Source of the DNA: an uncultured Parcubacteria group bacterium
Lineage (GTDB): Bacteria > Patescibacteriota > Minisyncoccia > UBA6257 > 2-01-FULL-56-20
Assembly (NCBI GenBank): GCA_903944135.1
Contig: CAJAQL010000034.1
Coordinates: forward strand, 1 to 40,468
Length of the DNA: 40,468 bases
Reading direction: 5' to 3'
A model generated the notes under the pieces. The model was not told the origin of the DNA and searched no databases. It was given only the letters and a program-made list of their open reading frames with translations. Numbering within the stretch: position 1 is the stretch's first letter; each line of letters starts with the position of its first letter. The translations under genes were made by a program, and so were the position numbers. Positions 27,674 through 36,810 of the stretch are shown piece by piece.

Positions 27674-28951
27674 ATGAGAACGGAACAGGCATTTGCTCTT
27701 GCGGAAAAAGTTGTATTGGTATCTGGCATAAAGCGAGGTGCTCTTTATGACTTGCGGAATGGCGCTGTCTATTCCGTTAACGAACATTCAAAAGCGTTTC
27801 TTCTTGCATGCGAAAACGCGCGGTCTCTTTCCGATATATTTTCTTCAACGTCTCGGTTTTCTCCCGGTCGATGCATGACTTATCTCGATAAGCTTGTTGC
27901 AAACAACCTGGGAAGATATTGCAACGTTGGAGAAGTGTCGGGAAGGATTAACCCAGCGATGACATCACCGGGGCTTGAATTTGCCTGGCTGGAAGTCACC
28001 GCTGGCCGCAATCTTCGTTGCGTGCATTGCTATGAACAGGGATGCGCATCTCTAATCGGTTCTGAAAAGATGCAGATAGCCGATTGGCGAAGGATTATCA
28101 ATGAGTTGAGTTGCCTCGGTTGTAAAAGATTGCAATTCATCGGTGGCGAACCGCTTTTGTTGGGAGATGACCTTGTTTCTCTCATCGAGTACGCGCGGGA
28201 ATCTAGATTCACCTTCATTGAAGTCTTTACCAATGCAACACTGCTCACTGAAAAATTTATTTCAGCATTTGTGACCAACGATGTGCACGTAGCAATTTCT
28301 TTTTACGGAGAAACACCCCAAACACACGAACTGGTAACGCTTTCTCCTGGAAGTCACAAAAAGACACTGGAGGGAATCAAGCGGGTCATCGATGCGGGCT
28401 GTGATCTGAGGGTTGCCGTGGTGGGTATGCGTCAGAACGAATCTGAATGTGAACAAACGATTGCCTACCTGAAAAAAATCGGCGTGAAGCATGTGAAATT
28501 CGACGTTGTGCGCCCAAGCGGGAGAGGTGCATCGGTTGATGTCATTTCCGAGAAGTTGCTTAAGTCAGTGCTACAAAGTAAACCTGCTTTTCCGCCCTGC
28601 ACCGAAGATACTTTTCTACGGAGAATGCGTGGACACAATTGCTTTCTCACGAAGATTTGCGTGAGTTCCAATGGGGCGGTATATCCATGCATCATGGAGC
28701 GACGCGTCAGTTACGGAAATGTCCTCCAAGATTCCCTTTCGAACATTCTGAGTGGTGATAAGGCGATAGGTGCTCAAGGGTTATCGAAAGACAAGATAAC
28801 AACTTGCCGTGACTGTGAATATCGCTACGCTTGTTCAGATTGCAGACCAAGGGCCGTGGTGGGAGAAGAAAATTCTTTTACCGCGAAACCAAAAGAATGT
28901 CTCTATGATCCCTATTCTGGAATTTGGGGAATTGTTGCCTCTGAAGAGTAA
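27674..28951 (+). CDS. radical SAM/SPASM peptide maturase with N-terminal PqqD-like (RRE) domain
   Basis: SD aggagg; GALYDLRNGAVYSVNEHSKAFL (PqqD-like); RNLRCVHCY, GGEPLLL; SPASM CVSSNGAVYPCIMERRVSYGNV...CRDCEYRYACSDCRP. Confidence 0.88.
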   Translation: MRTEQAFALAEKVVLVSGIKRGALYDLRNGAVYSVNEHSKAFLLACENARSLSDIFSSTSRFSPGRCMTYLDKLVANNLGRYCNVGEVSGRINPAMTSPGLEFAWLEVTAGRNLRCVHCYEQGCASLIGSEKMQIADWRRIINELSCLGCKRLQFIGGEPLLLGDDLVSLIEYARESRFTFIEVFTNATLLTEKFISAFVTNDVHVAISFYGETPQTHELVTLSPGSHKKTLEGIKRVIDAGCDLRVAVVGMRQNESECEQTIAYLKKIGVKHVKFDVVRPSGRGASVDVISEKLLKSVLQSKPAFPPCTEDTFLRRMRGHNCFLTKICVSSNGAVYPCIMERRVSYGNVLQDSLSNILSGDKAIGAQGLSKDKITTCRDCEYRYACSDCRPRAVVGEENSFTAKPKECLYDPYSGIWGIVASEE

Positions 28952-28967
28952 ATGTTTTACAGGGATT

Positions 28968-28998
28968 GGGCGCGTCGATAACGGCGCGCCCTTTTTTT
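28968..28998 (+). terminator. Rho-independent terminator after the rSAM gene
   Basis: GGGCGCG...CGCGCCC followed by TTTTTTT. Confidence 0.8.
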
Positions 28999-29056
28999 GA
29001 TCTGGATAAATGGATATTTAGAATATGGGGAGTACACAAAGTTTCTCGATGAATCG

Positions 29057-29118
29057 ATTCCCTATGGCGCTAGGTCAGCCGAGCCGGAGCTCAAATAATG
29101 CTTGTACTGTCTAGACGA
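29057..29118 (+). repeat. H element copy B
   Basis: ATTCCCTATGGCGCTAGGTCAGCCGAGCCGGAGCTCAAATAATGCTTGTACTGTCTAGACGA. Confidence 0.95.
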
Positions 29119-29149
29119 AAGTCCGAGTCTTGTCGCCCCAACACTCAAG
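29119..29149 (+). repeat. partial R1 copy 3 (left end only)
   Basis: AAGTCCGAGTCTTGtcgCCCCaACACTCAAG matches the left ~30 bp of R1. Confidence 0.85.
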
Positions 29150-29150
29150 G

Positions 29151-29606
29151 TTAGGAGGTAGAGCAAGACCGACCCCCGTCGGGATGTTTTTTGGCGCATG
29201 ATTTGCAGAGGCCATAGAATTCCAATGTGTGCTGTCGTATCTCTGCAAAGTGCTTGGAATCGTGGAGGACAGTATCTTGTACCTCTTTGACCCAGCAATG
29301 ATGTACGTCTTCGATCTTGCCACAACCGAGACAGATAATATGGTGATGCTCGACGATGTTTGCAAGCTCGTAGTGTGCGTGATTGTGGCGCAGATCGATC
29401 GGTTTGATCACCCCTTTTCCTTTTAAAGATTTTAATGTTCGATAAACAGTAGCCTGGTCCGTATCAGAGGGAAGTTCATTAATGATTTCCTGAGCGCTTA
29501 TCGGATTTTTATTTTTCTTGAAAACCTCGAGAATGGCGATCCGGGAAGGAGTCGCCTTATAGCCGCTTTTTCTCAAGAGTGTTCGGAGATCGTCTTTCTT
29601 TTGCAT
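29151..29606 (-). CDS. Fur family transcriptional regulator
   Basis: ATPSRIAILEVF, DQATVYRTLKSLKGKGVI, HHHIICLGCGKIEDV. Confidence 0.92.
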   Translation of the reverse strand: MQKKDDLRTLLRKSGYKATPSRIAILEVFKKNKNPISAQEIINELPSDTDQATVYRTLKSLKGKGVIKPIDLRHNHAHYELANIVEHHHIICLGCGKIEDVHHCWVKEVQDTVLHDSKHFAEIRQHTLEFYGLCKSCAKKHPDGGRSCSTS

Positions 29607-29634
29607 TCCCCCATTATATCTAAATGCGAATTAC

Positions 29635-29651
29635 TTGCAACTAATTTGCCA
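29635..29651. promoter_or_regulatory. candidate Fur-family operator
   Basis: TTGCAA-N5-TTGCCA between divergent fur-like and ATPase genes. Confidence 0.35.
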
Positions 29652-29681
29652 TGGAAGCGTGTGGCCGTTATCCTTGAATAC

Positions 29682-30638
29682 ATGAGAATAGCATTTGTGG
29701 GGAAAGGAGGCTCAGGCAAGACAACGCTTTCCGCCCTTTTTGCCCAATATATTAATAAGCAGTATCCCGTGCTAGCCCTTGATGCGGACTTGAACATGCA
29801 CCTCGGATCGCTTCTGGGATTCGAAGCCGAGTTGCCAATCGAGCAGAATATCTCTCATCCCGCAGCGGCGAAGATCATTAAAACGCATTTAAGAGGAAGG
29901 AACGCCCGTATCAAAGATATTGTACAGTTCCGGAAAACAACGCCGCCCACTGCCGATTCAAACTTTATTCATCTGAGCGATCCGCAAGACCCCGTTCTTT
30001 CGCGATTCGGGCGTGGCGACGGCGCATTGCGGCTTCTTGTCGTCGGTTCATATGATACCGAAGAGATCGGCGCGAGTTGTTATCACAATAATCTCGCCAT
30101 TCTTGAGAATATCCTTTCGCATCTTATGGATGATTCTGGCGTTGTCGTGACCGACATGGTCGCGGGCGTAGATGCGTTCGCGAATACACTTCATGCGCAG
30201 TTCGACCTACTGGTTCTGACTGTCGAGCCGACGAGGCGTGGCCTCGAAGTGTTCGAGCAATATCGAAAGCTCGCCGAAGAGGCTGGCGTATATAGCCTGC
30301 TCTTTGTGGTCGGCAATAAAGTGCGGGCTGATGCCGATGTGGATTTTATCAAGGCGCATATCCCCGCAGAAAAATTCATCGGTTTTTTAAGAGAATCAGA
30401 ATATCTTCGCCGGAAGGATCAGGAGGGTGGAGCGCTCAACGTCGATTTATTGGAAAATGAGAATAAGGCGCTCTTGGAGAAAATTAAAAAAAAGCTCGTC
30501 TCGATAATTCCGGATCCCCAGAAGCGATTACGGAAATTATATGAGTTGCATCGTCGCTACGTTGCGCAGGGATTTATCACCGAGCGTTATGGCGACCTCA
30601 CTAATCAGATAGATGAAACATTCACCTTTCCCGCTTAA
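29682..30638 (+). CDS. CooC/MinD-type P-loop ATPase
   Basis: Deviant Walker A GKGGSGKTTLSALFA; LALDADLNMHLGSLLG. Confidence 0.88.
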   Translation: MRIAFVGKGGSGKTTLSALFAQYINKQYPVLALDADLNMHLGSLLGFEAELPIEQNISHPAAAKIIKTHLRGRNARIKDIVQFRKTTPPTADSNFIHLSDPQDPVLSRFGRGDGALRLLVVGSYDTEEIGASCYHNNLAILENILSHLMDDSGVVVTDMVAGVDAFANTLHAQFDLLVLTVEPTRRGLEVFEQYRKLAEEAGVYSLLFVVGNKVRADADVDFIKAHIPAEKFIGFLRESEYLRRKDQEGGALNVDLLENENKALLEKIKKKLVSIIPDPQKRLRKLYELHRRYVAQGFITERYGDLTNQIDETFTFPA

Positions 30639-32130
30639 CGTCTTCGGCGGGCCGGATGCGGTAAAAGATTTTTTGAATCCCGATTGCAACCCGCCACTGC
30701 CGCTTGTGGAGATTCCGCGGCGCCTCAATCCTTTCGCCCGCGACGGCATTCGCATTTTTGCGAAGCTTATGAATTTTCTCCCGCTCGCGAACGTGAAGTC
30801 GCTTCCTGCGTACAACATGCTTCTTGAAAAAGAAGGTGGTGCCGGAGGATTAGGCGGCATACATTCGCTCATTGAGAACTCTTCCGGCAATACTGTCTTT
30901 TCTTTGGCCGTGATCGGGAGATTGTTCGGTATCCCGCAGACCAAAGCGATCGTTTCGCACGAAGTGACGTGGGGCAAGCTCCAGATGCTCCGCTTTTTTG
31001 GAACCGAGATTATGGTCAACGAAGAGCCGATCTGTCCCGACCCGGGTGATAAGGAAAGCGGTATTTATAAAGCGAAGCAAATAGGAAAAGAGAGAGGGTG
31101 GTTCAACCCGGGGCAATATGACAACGAAGCCAATCCGCGCGCCCACGAGCGATGGACGGGGCCGCAGATATGGGAGCAGACGGAAGGCAAGATCACCGTG
31201 TTTTGCGCTGGGCTTGGCACGACCGGCACGATGGTCGGAACGGGCGGATATCTCAAAGGAAAGTCATCAAAAATCATCCGGGTTGGAGTTGCGCGGCAGC
31301 CCAATAATCCCGTGCCTGGCGTGCGGACACCGAACCTCCTTCGAGAAATAGCTTTTGATTGGAAGCAGGCAACGGATCACCTCGAAGATGTCGGCACCAA
31401 GGAATCGTTTGAAAAAAGCCTAGAGCTCTGCCGAGGGGGCATCGTCGCCGGACCAAGCGCAGGTTTTGCGCTTCAAGGATTATTGCAATTTCTTTCCAAA
31501 CAAAAAGAACAGGACAAACTCGATAGTATGAAGAACGAAGATGGCGAGGTTGTTGCGGTGTTCATCTGTCCCGACAGTCCGTTCCCATATATTGATGAAT
31601 ATTTCGAATATCTCGACGCGTCTCATTTTCCGAACATCGAGCACGAAGAGCTTCTCATCAACAAGTCCGGAGAGAAGAAAAAAAGCAAACATGAAAATAA
31701 AACCACTCGGACTGAATTTGAAGTTGACCCTCTCGATGCTTATGCTCTGGCCTATCCCGTATCTCCAAAAGAAGCGTGGGTACAACTCAAAGATCGCGGC
31801 GGCGTAGCGCCGCGAAAAGGGATTTCAATCATTGATGTTCGGCCATATAACGAATTTATTCATTTTCACCTTCCCGGGTCGGAGCGCATGGATTCGCATG
31901 ACATTACCGACAATCTCTCGAAGCTCTCCAAAAAATGGAAAGATAGAAAAGTGTTTCTTGTGTGTGCCATGGGAATCCGAACAAGGGTAGTCGCTGAATT
32001 TCTGCGAGAAAAGGGGGTTGAAGCTTACAGTATCAAAGGCGGTGCAGCCGAATGGTCTGCGCTTAATCTGCCGCGCTGGCGTCCAAATATTTGCAATGTA
32101 CAAGATAAAGATAGGGGAGGATCAGTTTAA
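30613..32130 (+). CDS. cysteine synthase-like PLP enzyme fused to C-terminal rhodanese domain
   Basis: NSSGNTVFSLAV, GLGTTGTMVGTGGYLK, AGPSAGFALQG; rhodanese IIDVRPYNEFIHFHLPGS...VCAMGIRTRVVAEFLREKGVEAYSIKGGAAEW. Confidence 0.88.
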   Translation: MKHSPFPLNVFGGPDAVKDFLNPDCNPPLPLVEIPRRLNPFARDGIRIFAKLMNFLPLANVKSLPAYNMLLEKEGGAGGLGGIHSLIENSSGNTVFSLAVIGRLFGIPQTKAIVSHEVTWGKLQMLRFFGTEIMVNEEPICPDPGDKESGIYKAKQIGKERGWFNPGQYDNEANPRAHERWTGPQIWEQTEGKITVFCAGLGTTGTMVGTGGYLKGKSSKIIRVGVARQPNNPVPGVRTPNLLREIAFDWKQATDHLEDVGTKESFEKSLELCRGGIVAGPSAGFALQGLLQFLSKQKEQDKLDSMKNEDGEVVAVFICPDSPFPYIDEYFEYLDASHFPNIEHEELLINKSGEKKKSKHENKTTRTEFEVDPLDAYALAYPVSPKEAWVQLKDRGGVAPRKGISIIDVRPYNEFIHFHLPGSERMDSHDITDNLSKLSKKWKDRKVFLVCAMGIRTRVVAEFLREKGVEAYSIKGGAAEWSALNLPRWRPNICNVQDKDRGGSV

Positions 32131-32353
32131 TCGTCTCCCTTATTATTCGAAGGTTATTTTTTGTCCTTGAACACCAGCCTGCCCCTCAGATTGGCGAGAA
32201 GCTTCCGTTTCTCATTGGGAAGGCGCTGTTGCGTTTGTAGCATTTTCTCTCTAGGACCTCATACCGAGATGCCTCGGCATTTTTTGGATATGCTAGTATA
32301 AAGATATGGGTGTTCATGGGCGAATGAAGGGGAAATAAAATTTAAATAATCAA

Positions 32354-32797
32354 ATGAACTATTTGCGGGAATCTTGGAAAAAGTGTTTTTGCTATGCGGG
32401 GAGGGCGAGCAGAAAAGAATACTGGATGACCTTCCTTTGGTACATCGTAAGCGTGATCGTCGCGGGGATCTTATCGGTGATACTCCGAATACCCGTGGGC
32501 CCGCTTTACGTGCAGGATGCACTGGCATGGGTTGCCTACGCTCTTATCATCCTGATCACGCTCTATGTCATCGGGTCATTTTTGATGTTCCTCGCGCTTG
32601 CCGTGCGCAGAATCCACGACATTGGATCGAGCGGATGGTGGGTTCTTGTTGGCTTCATTCCATTCATTGGAGCGATCGTAATTTTTGTGTTCACGGTGAT
32701 TCGTGGGAATATTGGTGATAACAAATACGGACCAGATCCGATAAAACCGATCGTTGTTCCTGATTCGGGGATGCCCTTGGCCGGCGGCCAATTGTGA
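32354..32797 (+). CDS. DUF805 family membrane protein
   Basis: GRASRKEYWMTFLW...VRRIHDIGSSGWWVLVGFIPFIG...GNIGDNKYGPDP. Confidence 0.9.
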   Translation: MNYLRESWKKCFCYAGRASRKEYWMTFLWYIVSVIVAGILSVILRIPVGPLYVQDALAWVAYALIILITLYVIGSFLMFLALAVRRIHDIGSSGWWVLVGFIPFIGAIVIFVFTVIRGNIGDNKYGPDPIKPIVVPDSGMPLAGGQL

Positions 32798-33099
32798 TAG
32801 AACGCATGTGATGAGATATGCGCATAGACCGAGCCGCCTCGGTTTCTTTGCTAGCTTTGAATGGGGGCTTATGTTCTGAGCGCAGATCATCTTTTGAAAC
32901 TTTATTTCATGCAATATCGTATCAATAATATTGAAATAGGCCGGTAAGAACGTTACGCAACAGATTATGGAATAGACGGGATGATTGCGGGATATTTAGT
33001 GCAACCATCATATATAATAAAAAGGTTCTCTATGCGCAAAATTAGGCATCGTTGTCATGGCTGCGCGTGCCAGGCAAGACAGGGGATCTAAGAATAGCG

Positions 33100-33666
33100 A
33101 TGCACCGATCAAAATCAAAGATCAAATACTTGGCTCTTGCGGCGATTTTGGCCGTAGGAGCGATTTTCTTTTTCATTAACAAAAATGCCACGACCTCTGT
33201 TGAAACGATCTTGCCGATAGGGAGCGCCTCTTCTTCGGGTCAGATTTCAACGTCGTCGTCCGTATTGTCATCAGCCAGCGACAATGATGCGCCACAGGTG
33301 ACCATTCACGGCACGGATATTGCGGTTGAACTTTCGACGACCACGGCGGCCATTCAACAAGGTCTTTCCGGCAGGTTGTCGCTTGATCCGGGAAGCGGCA
33401 TGCTTTTTATTTTTCCGAAACCGGCGATCTATCGCTTTTGGATGCCCGATATGCATTTCCCCCTCGACATGATCTGGATCAACGATGGCGCAGTAGTCGA
33501 TATTTCCGCGAATGTGCCGACCACCTTTGATCCGGCGGATCCGACGTTTTATAGGCCGGACAAGCCCGCGCAATATGTCCTTGAGGTGAATGCCGGATTT
33601 TCCGCCGCCCACGGCATTATTCCTGGCGATACGGTCGTTTTCCGTAATATCCCGCCATTGCCATGA
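33100..33666 (+). CDS. DUF192 family protein with N-terminal membrane anchor
   Basis: QQGLSGRLSLDPGSGMLFIFPKPAIYRFWMPDMHFPLDMIWIN...YVLEVNAGFSAAHGIIPGD. Confidence 0.9.
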   Translation: MHRSKSKIKYLALAAILAVGAIFFFINKNATTSVETILPIGSASSSGQISTSSSVLSSASDNDAPQVTIHGTDIAVELSTTTAAIQQGLSGRLSLDPGSGMLFIFPKPAIYRFWMPDMHFPLDMIWINDGAVVDISANVPTTFDPADPTFYRPDKPAQYVLEVNAGFSAAHGIIPGDTVVFRNIPPLP

Positions 33667-34709
33667 TCATAAAAGATGCTGCATCCGAAAATAAATACGA
33701 ATGGGATGCGTTCGTCGCGGAAAACTATCCTCCAATCGGTGCGTTCATATCGACGTGGGAATGGGGGGAATTTCAGCAGAACCTCGGGAGAAAGATCGAC
33801 CGCTACATCGTGATCGAAAATAACGTACGCGTCGCAGCGTTCACGGTCGTGCATTTCGATCTGCTGCTCGGTTTAAGCTATGGATATATTCCGCGCGGAC
33901 CCGTGATTGCAAGTAGTGTAACGAAGCCTGATGAGATCATTTCCATTTTCAAGACCATACAAGCATGGGCGGCGGAAAAGTTCCCCCATTTTGTTTTCCT
34001 GAGGCTCGAACCGCCCCTTTCTGTTTGGCCGGAAGGATTGGAGGGCCAGGTTGGTTTTCGCATTCCGTCCTATTATGTACAGCCTCGTTACAACGCCTCC
34101 ATTTCATTATCCGGCAGCGAAGATGATATCGCCGCGTCATTCCATCCTTCGACCCGTTCCAATCTCCATAGGTCCGAGAAGCGCGGCGTCAGGGTGGAAA
34201 CAAAAACAGAGATCACGTCTGACGATTATGCGGCGTTCGGTTTGATGATGAAAGACACCATCGAACGAAACAGCGGAAAGAACGCCTATCCGAGCGACGC
34301 CTATTTCAGGTCGTTGCTGAGAACCATCCCGTTCGTCGGTGAAAAAAGCGGAAAAGGAACATTGTCCCTGAGGGCGTACTACGGTTATCATGAGGGCGAA
34401 CCGGCGTCGGCGCACCTCGTTCTTTTTTTCGGAAAGACCGCCACATATCTTTATGGCGCATCACGCACGGATCATCTCAGTTCAAAAGTAGACACCTATC
34501 TTCATTGGACGGCATTGCGTGAAGCCAAGCGTGAGGGGTTTGATCATTACGATCTTGGCGGGATCGATCATGACAAGTGGCCGACGCTTACCGATTTCAA
34601 ACGCCAGTTCCGCGGCAAGGAAACGGTCTATGTTGGCAATTGCGATATTGTTTTTCGTCCGGCATTATATCGATCATATTCCTTTTTGCGGAAATTCAGA
34701 CATCTATGA
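33663..34709 (+). CDS. FemAB-like peptidyltransferase / GNAT-fold protein
   Basis: TWEWGEFQQNLGRKIDRYIV...YIPRGPVI...LHRSEKRGVRVE...HYDLGGID. Confidence 0.85.
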   Translation: MIIKDAASENKYEWDAFVAENYPPIGAFISTWEWGEFQQNLGRKIDRYIVIENNVRVAAFTVVHFDLLLGLSYGYIPRGPVIASSVTKPDEIISIFKTIQAWAAEKFPHFVFLRLEPPLSVWPEGLEGQVGFRIPSYYVQPRYNASISLSGSEDDIAASFHPSTRSNLHRSEKRGVRVETKTEITSDDYAAFGLMMKDTIERNSGKNAYPSDAYFRSLLRTIPFVGEKSGKGTLSLRAYYGYHEGEPASAHLVLFFGKTATYLYGASRTDHLSSKVDTYLHWTALREAKREGFDHYDLGGIDHDKWPTLTDFKRQFRGKETVYVGNCDIVFRPALYRSYSFLRKFRHL

Positions 34710-35812
34710 TGAAAAAAACATTTTTTATATTCTGCATCGTCGTTGTCCTGGGGTCGGTGTTGTTCTTTATATTGAAGCAGGATCGCACCAGCGGATCTTT
34801 CGCCGGCGAGCAACGTCAATCAGCGCAGGTCGGAAATTCCCTCGGGCAAACGTCAACGTCCCAATCGTTGCCTCCAAAGGTTCTTTTGAACGATGGCGGC
34901 TATTATGTCACGCAGACGTTCAATAACTGCGGTCCGGCGGCGCTATCGATAGACCTTTCTTTCTATGGCGTGCACGTCGATCAGCAGACACTGGCCGATG
35001 CGCTGCGCCCTACGAACAATACGACCGGCAAAGATGACGACAAATCAACGCCGCCGGACGAGATCGCAGCGCAGGCAGGAACCTACGGACTCGTTGCATA
35101 TTTCCGCCCGGGAGGCAATATTGATCTTCTGAAGCGCCTCATTGCCGCCGGTTTTCCCGTCATGACACGGACGCTTCTCAATACGAGCGAGGATTTCGCG
35201 CATTATCGCGTGATCAAAGGATACGACGACACGAAAGGCGAGCTTACGGACGAAGACGGCTTCCAGGGCGAAAACGTGAACTTTTCGTACAGTGATTTTC
35301 TCGCGATCTGGAAACCTTTCAACTATGAATATGTTGTGTTTGCGCCGTCCAACGAGCAAACGGAAGTGGAATCGATCTTGGGAAATGACGTCAATGCGAC
35401 GACGGCGTGGAAAGAAGCGGCGCAGGCTGCCGGTCAGGTGGTTGCGGCCGATCCGAAGGATGCATCGGCTCAGTTCGATCTTTCGGTCGCCGACTATTAT
35501 ATATCCGACTATACGGATTCCGTGCGCGCATTTGAAGCGGCTCAACCTTCGCTGTCCGAGCACGCATTGTGGTATCAAATAGAGCCGATCGAGAGCTATT
35601 ATGAGCTCGGCGATTACGACAAAGTGTTCTCGCTTGCAAAATCGATCCTTTCCGACAACAATCCCGCCTATCCCGAGCTCTATGTCATTGAGGGTGAAAG
35701 CTATCTCAAAGAAGGCGACAACGCCTCAGCGAAGACCGCATTTGAAACGGCTCTTCACTACAATAAAAATCTGAAGAGCGCTCAGGACGGACTTGCTTCC
35801 GTTGCTGATTGA
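34706..35812 (+). CDS. membrane-anchored C39-like peptidase with TPR-like C-terminus
   Basis: TQTFNNCGPAALSIDLSFYG; AHYRVIKGYDD; C-terminal TPR-like repeats; ATGATGA overlap with preceding gene. Confidence 0.8.
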   Translation: MMKKTFFIFCIVVVLGSVLFFILKQDRTSGSFAGEQRQSAQVGNSLGQTSTSQSLPPKVLLNDGGYYVTQTFNNCGPAALSIDLSFYGVHVDQQTLADALRPTNNTTGKDDDKSTPPDEIAAQAGTYGLVAYFRPGGNIDLLKRLIAAGFPVMTRTLLNTSEDFAHYRVIKGYDDTKGELTDEDGFQGENVNFSYSDFLAIWKPFNYEYVVFAPSNEQTEVESILGNDVNATTAWKEAAQAAGQVVAADPKDASAQFDLSVADYYISDYTDSVRAFEAAQPSLSEHALWYQIEPIESYYELGDYDKVFSLAKSILSDNNPAYPELYVIEGESYLKEGDNASAKTAFETALHYNKNLKSAQDGLASVAD

Positions 35813-35875
35813 TTGCTCGATAAGCGCCTGTCGCCATGCTCTTTTTTGGGAGTGGCTCCGATATTCCAGATGAAA

Positions 35876-36133
35876 TCAGAATCCGCCGAGGCCTGATGCG
35901 AGCATCGTCTTCGCGAGCCGTTTCTGAATGTTCTTTTGAGCTTCGTTGATGCACTGCGCAAGCGCGATCTCCGTTTCTGATTGATCAAGTGCGGGATTGA
36001 GCGTTATGCGTTCCACCTCGAGCGTGCCATTCACGGTGACGGTGATGCCTTTTTTCTGGACGGTCTCCTGCTCCTGCTTCATGGAATCCTGAAGTTTTTT
36101 CAGTTCCTGTATTTTTTTGAGTTGGTCGAACAT
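35876..36133 (-). CDS. YbaB/EbfC family nucleoid-associated protein
   Basis: MFDQLKKIQELKKLQDSMKQEQ...ITVTVNGTLEVERITLNPAL. Confidence 0.88.
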   Translation of the reverse strand: MFDQLKKIQELKKLQDSMKQEQETVQKKGITVTVNGTLEVERITLNPALDQSETEIALAQCINEAQKNIQKRLAKTMLASGLGGF

Positions 36134-36182
36134 GAGGATGAGTATAATTCTTTTTATTCGTTCTGTGAATAATAAAAATGGT

Positions 36183-36254
36183 GTCGTTCCCGCGAAAGCG
36201 GGAATCCAGGTTTAAAAGAAAGAGATTCTGGATTTCCGCATTCGCGGGAACGAC
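36183..36254. repeat. paired REP-like palindromes in inverted orientation
   Basis: GTCGTTCCCGCGAAAGCGGGAATCCAGG ... ATTCTGGATTTCCGCATTCGCGGGAACGAC. Confidence 0.75.
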
Positions 36255-36289
36255 AGAAAGCGCTATTTTCTTATATTCAGGCGCTACGG

Positions 36290-36547
36290 TTACTGCTTAA
36301 CCGTTCCGGTGAAATTCTGCAAAGCGGCACGAAACTCCGCCACTTGGTGGCTCAGTGCGGGAATGACGCCGATGACATTCAATATCCATCCCGCGACCAC
36401 GATGATGACGATAGCACCAAGGACATATCCTGCACCATAGACGCATCCGCGCCACAGCGTGTGCCATGTTCCGGTCGATTCCTTGTCCATATGGGACAGC
36501 TCCTTTTCTATTTTCTTCAGATCAGTCTTCAGTTCCGGATCGATCAT
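36290..36547 (-). CDS. hypothetical single-TM protein (85 aa)
   Basis: Clean short ORF with TM YVLGAIVIIVVAGWILNVIGVI. Confidence 0.6.
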   Translation of the reverse strand: MIDPELKTDLKKIEKELSHMDKESTGTWHTLWRGCVYGAGYVLGAIVIIVVAGWILNVIGVIPALSHQVAEFRAALQNFTGTVKQ

Positions 36548-36810
36548 AATATATTAAGTGTAGCAGAATTTTTGAGCGGACACGAATAAAAATCATCTCT
36601 TTGCAAAAGCTTTTTTCCATTTCCGCACCTCGACAGACTCCCGCCTTTGCCAAAGCTATGGACGGGACAAGTGGGATAAGCTCCGGCAAGGGGTCATTTC
36701 TCCCTTTTTGCCATTCCGGCGAACGCCGGAATTCAGGGGCTAGTATGTTTGCGCCCGCGTGGCGGTTATTGGAAAAAGTTCGCACTTTTTACCAAGAAAA
36801 CCCCTACATT

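Noticed and set aside
32165-32252. 29-aa minus-strand ORF MLQTQQRLPNEKRKLLANLRGRLVFKDKK
   Set aside because: Plausible basic mini-protein, but no strong SD or conservation evidence
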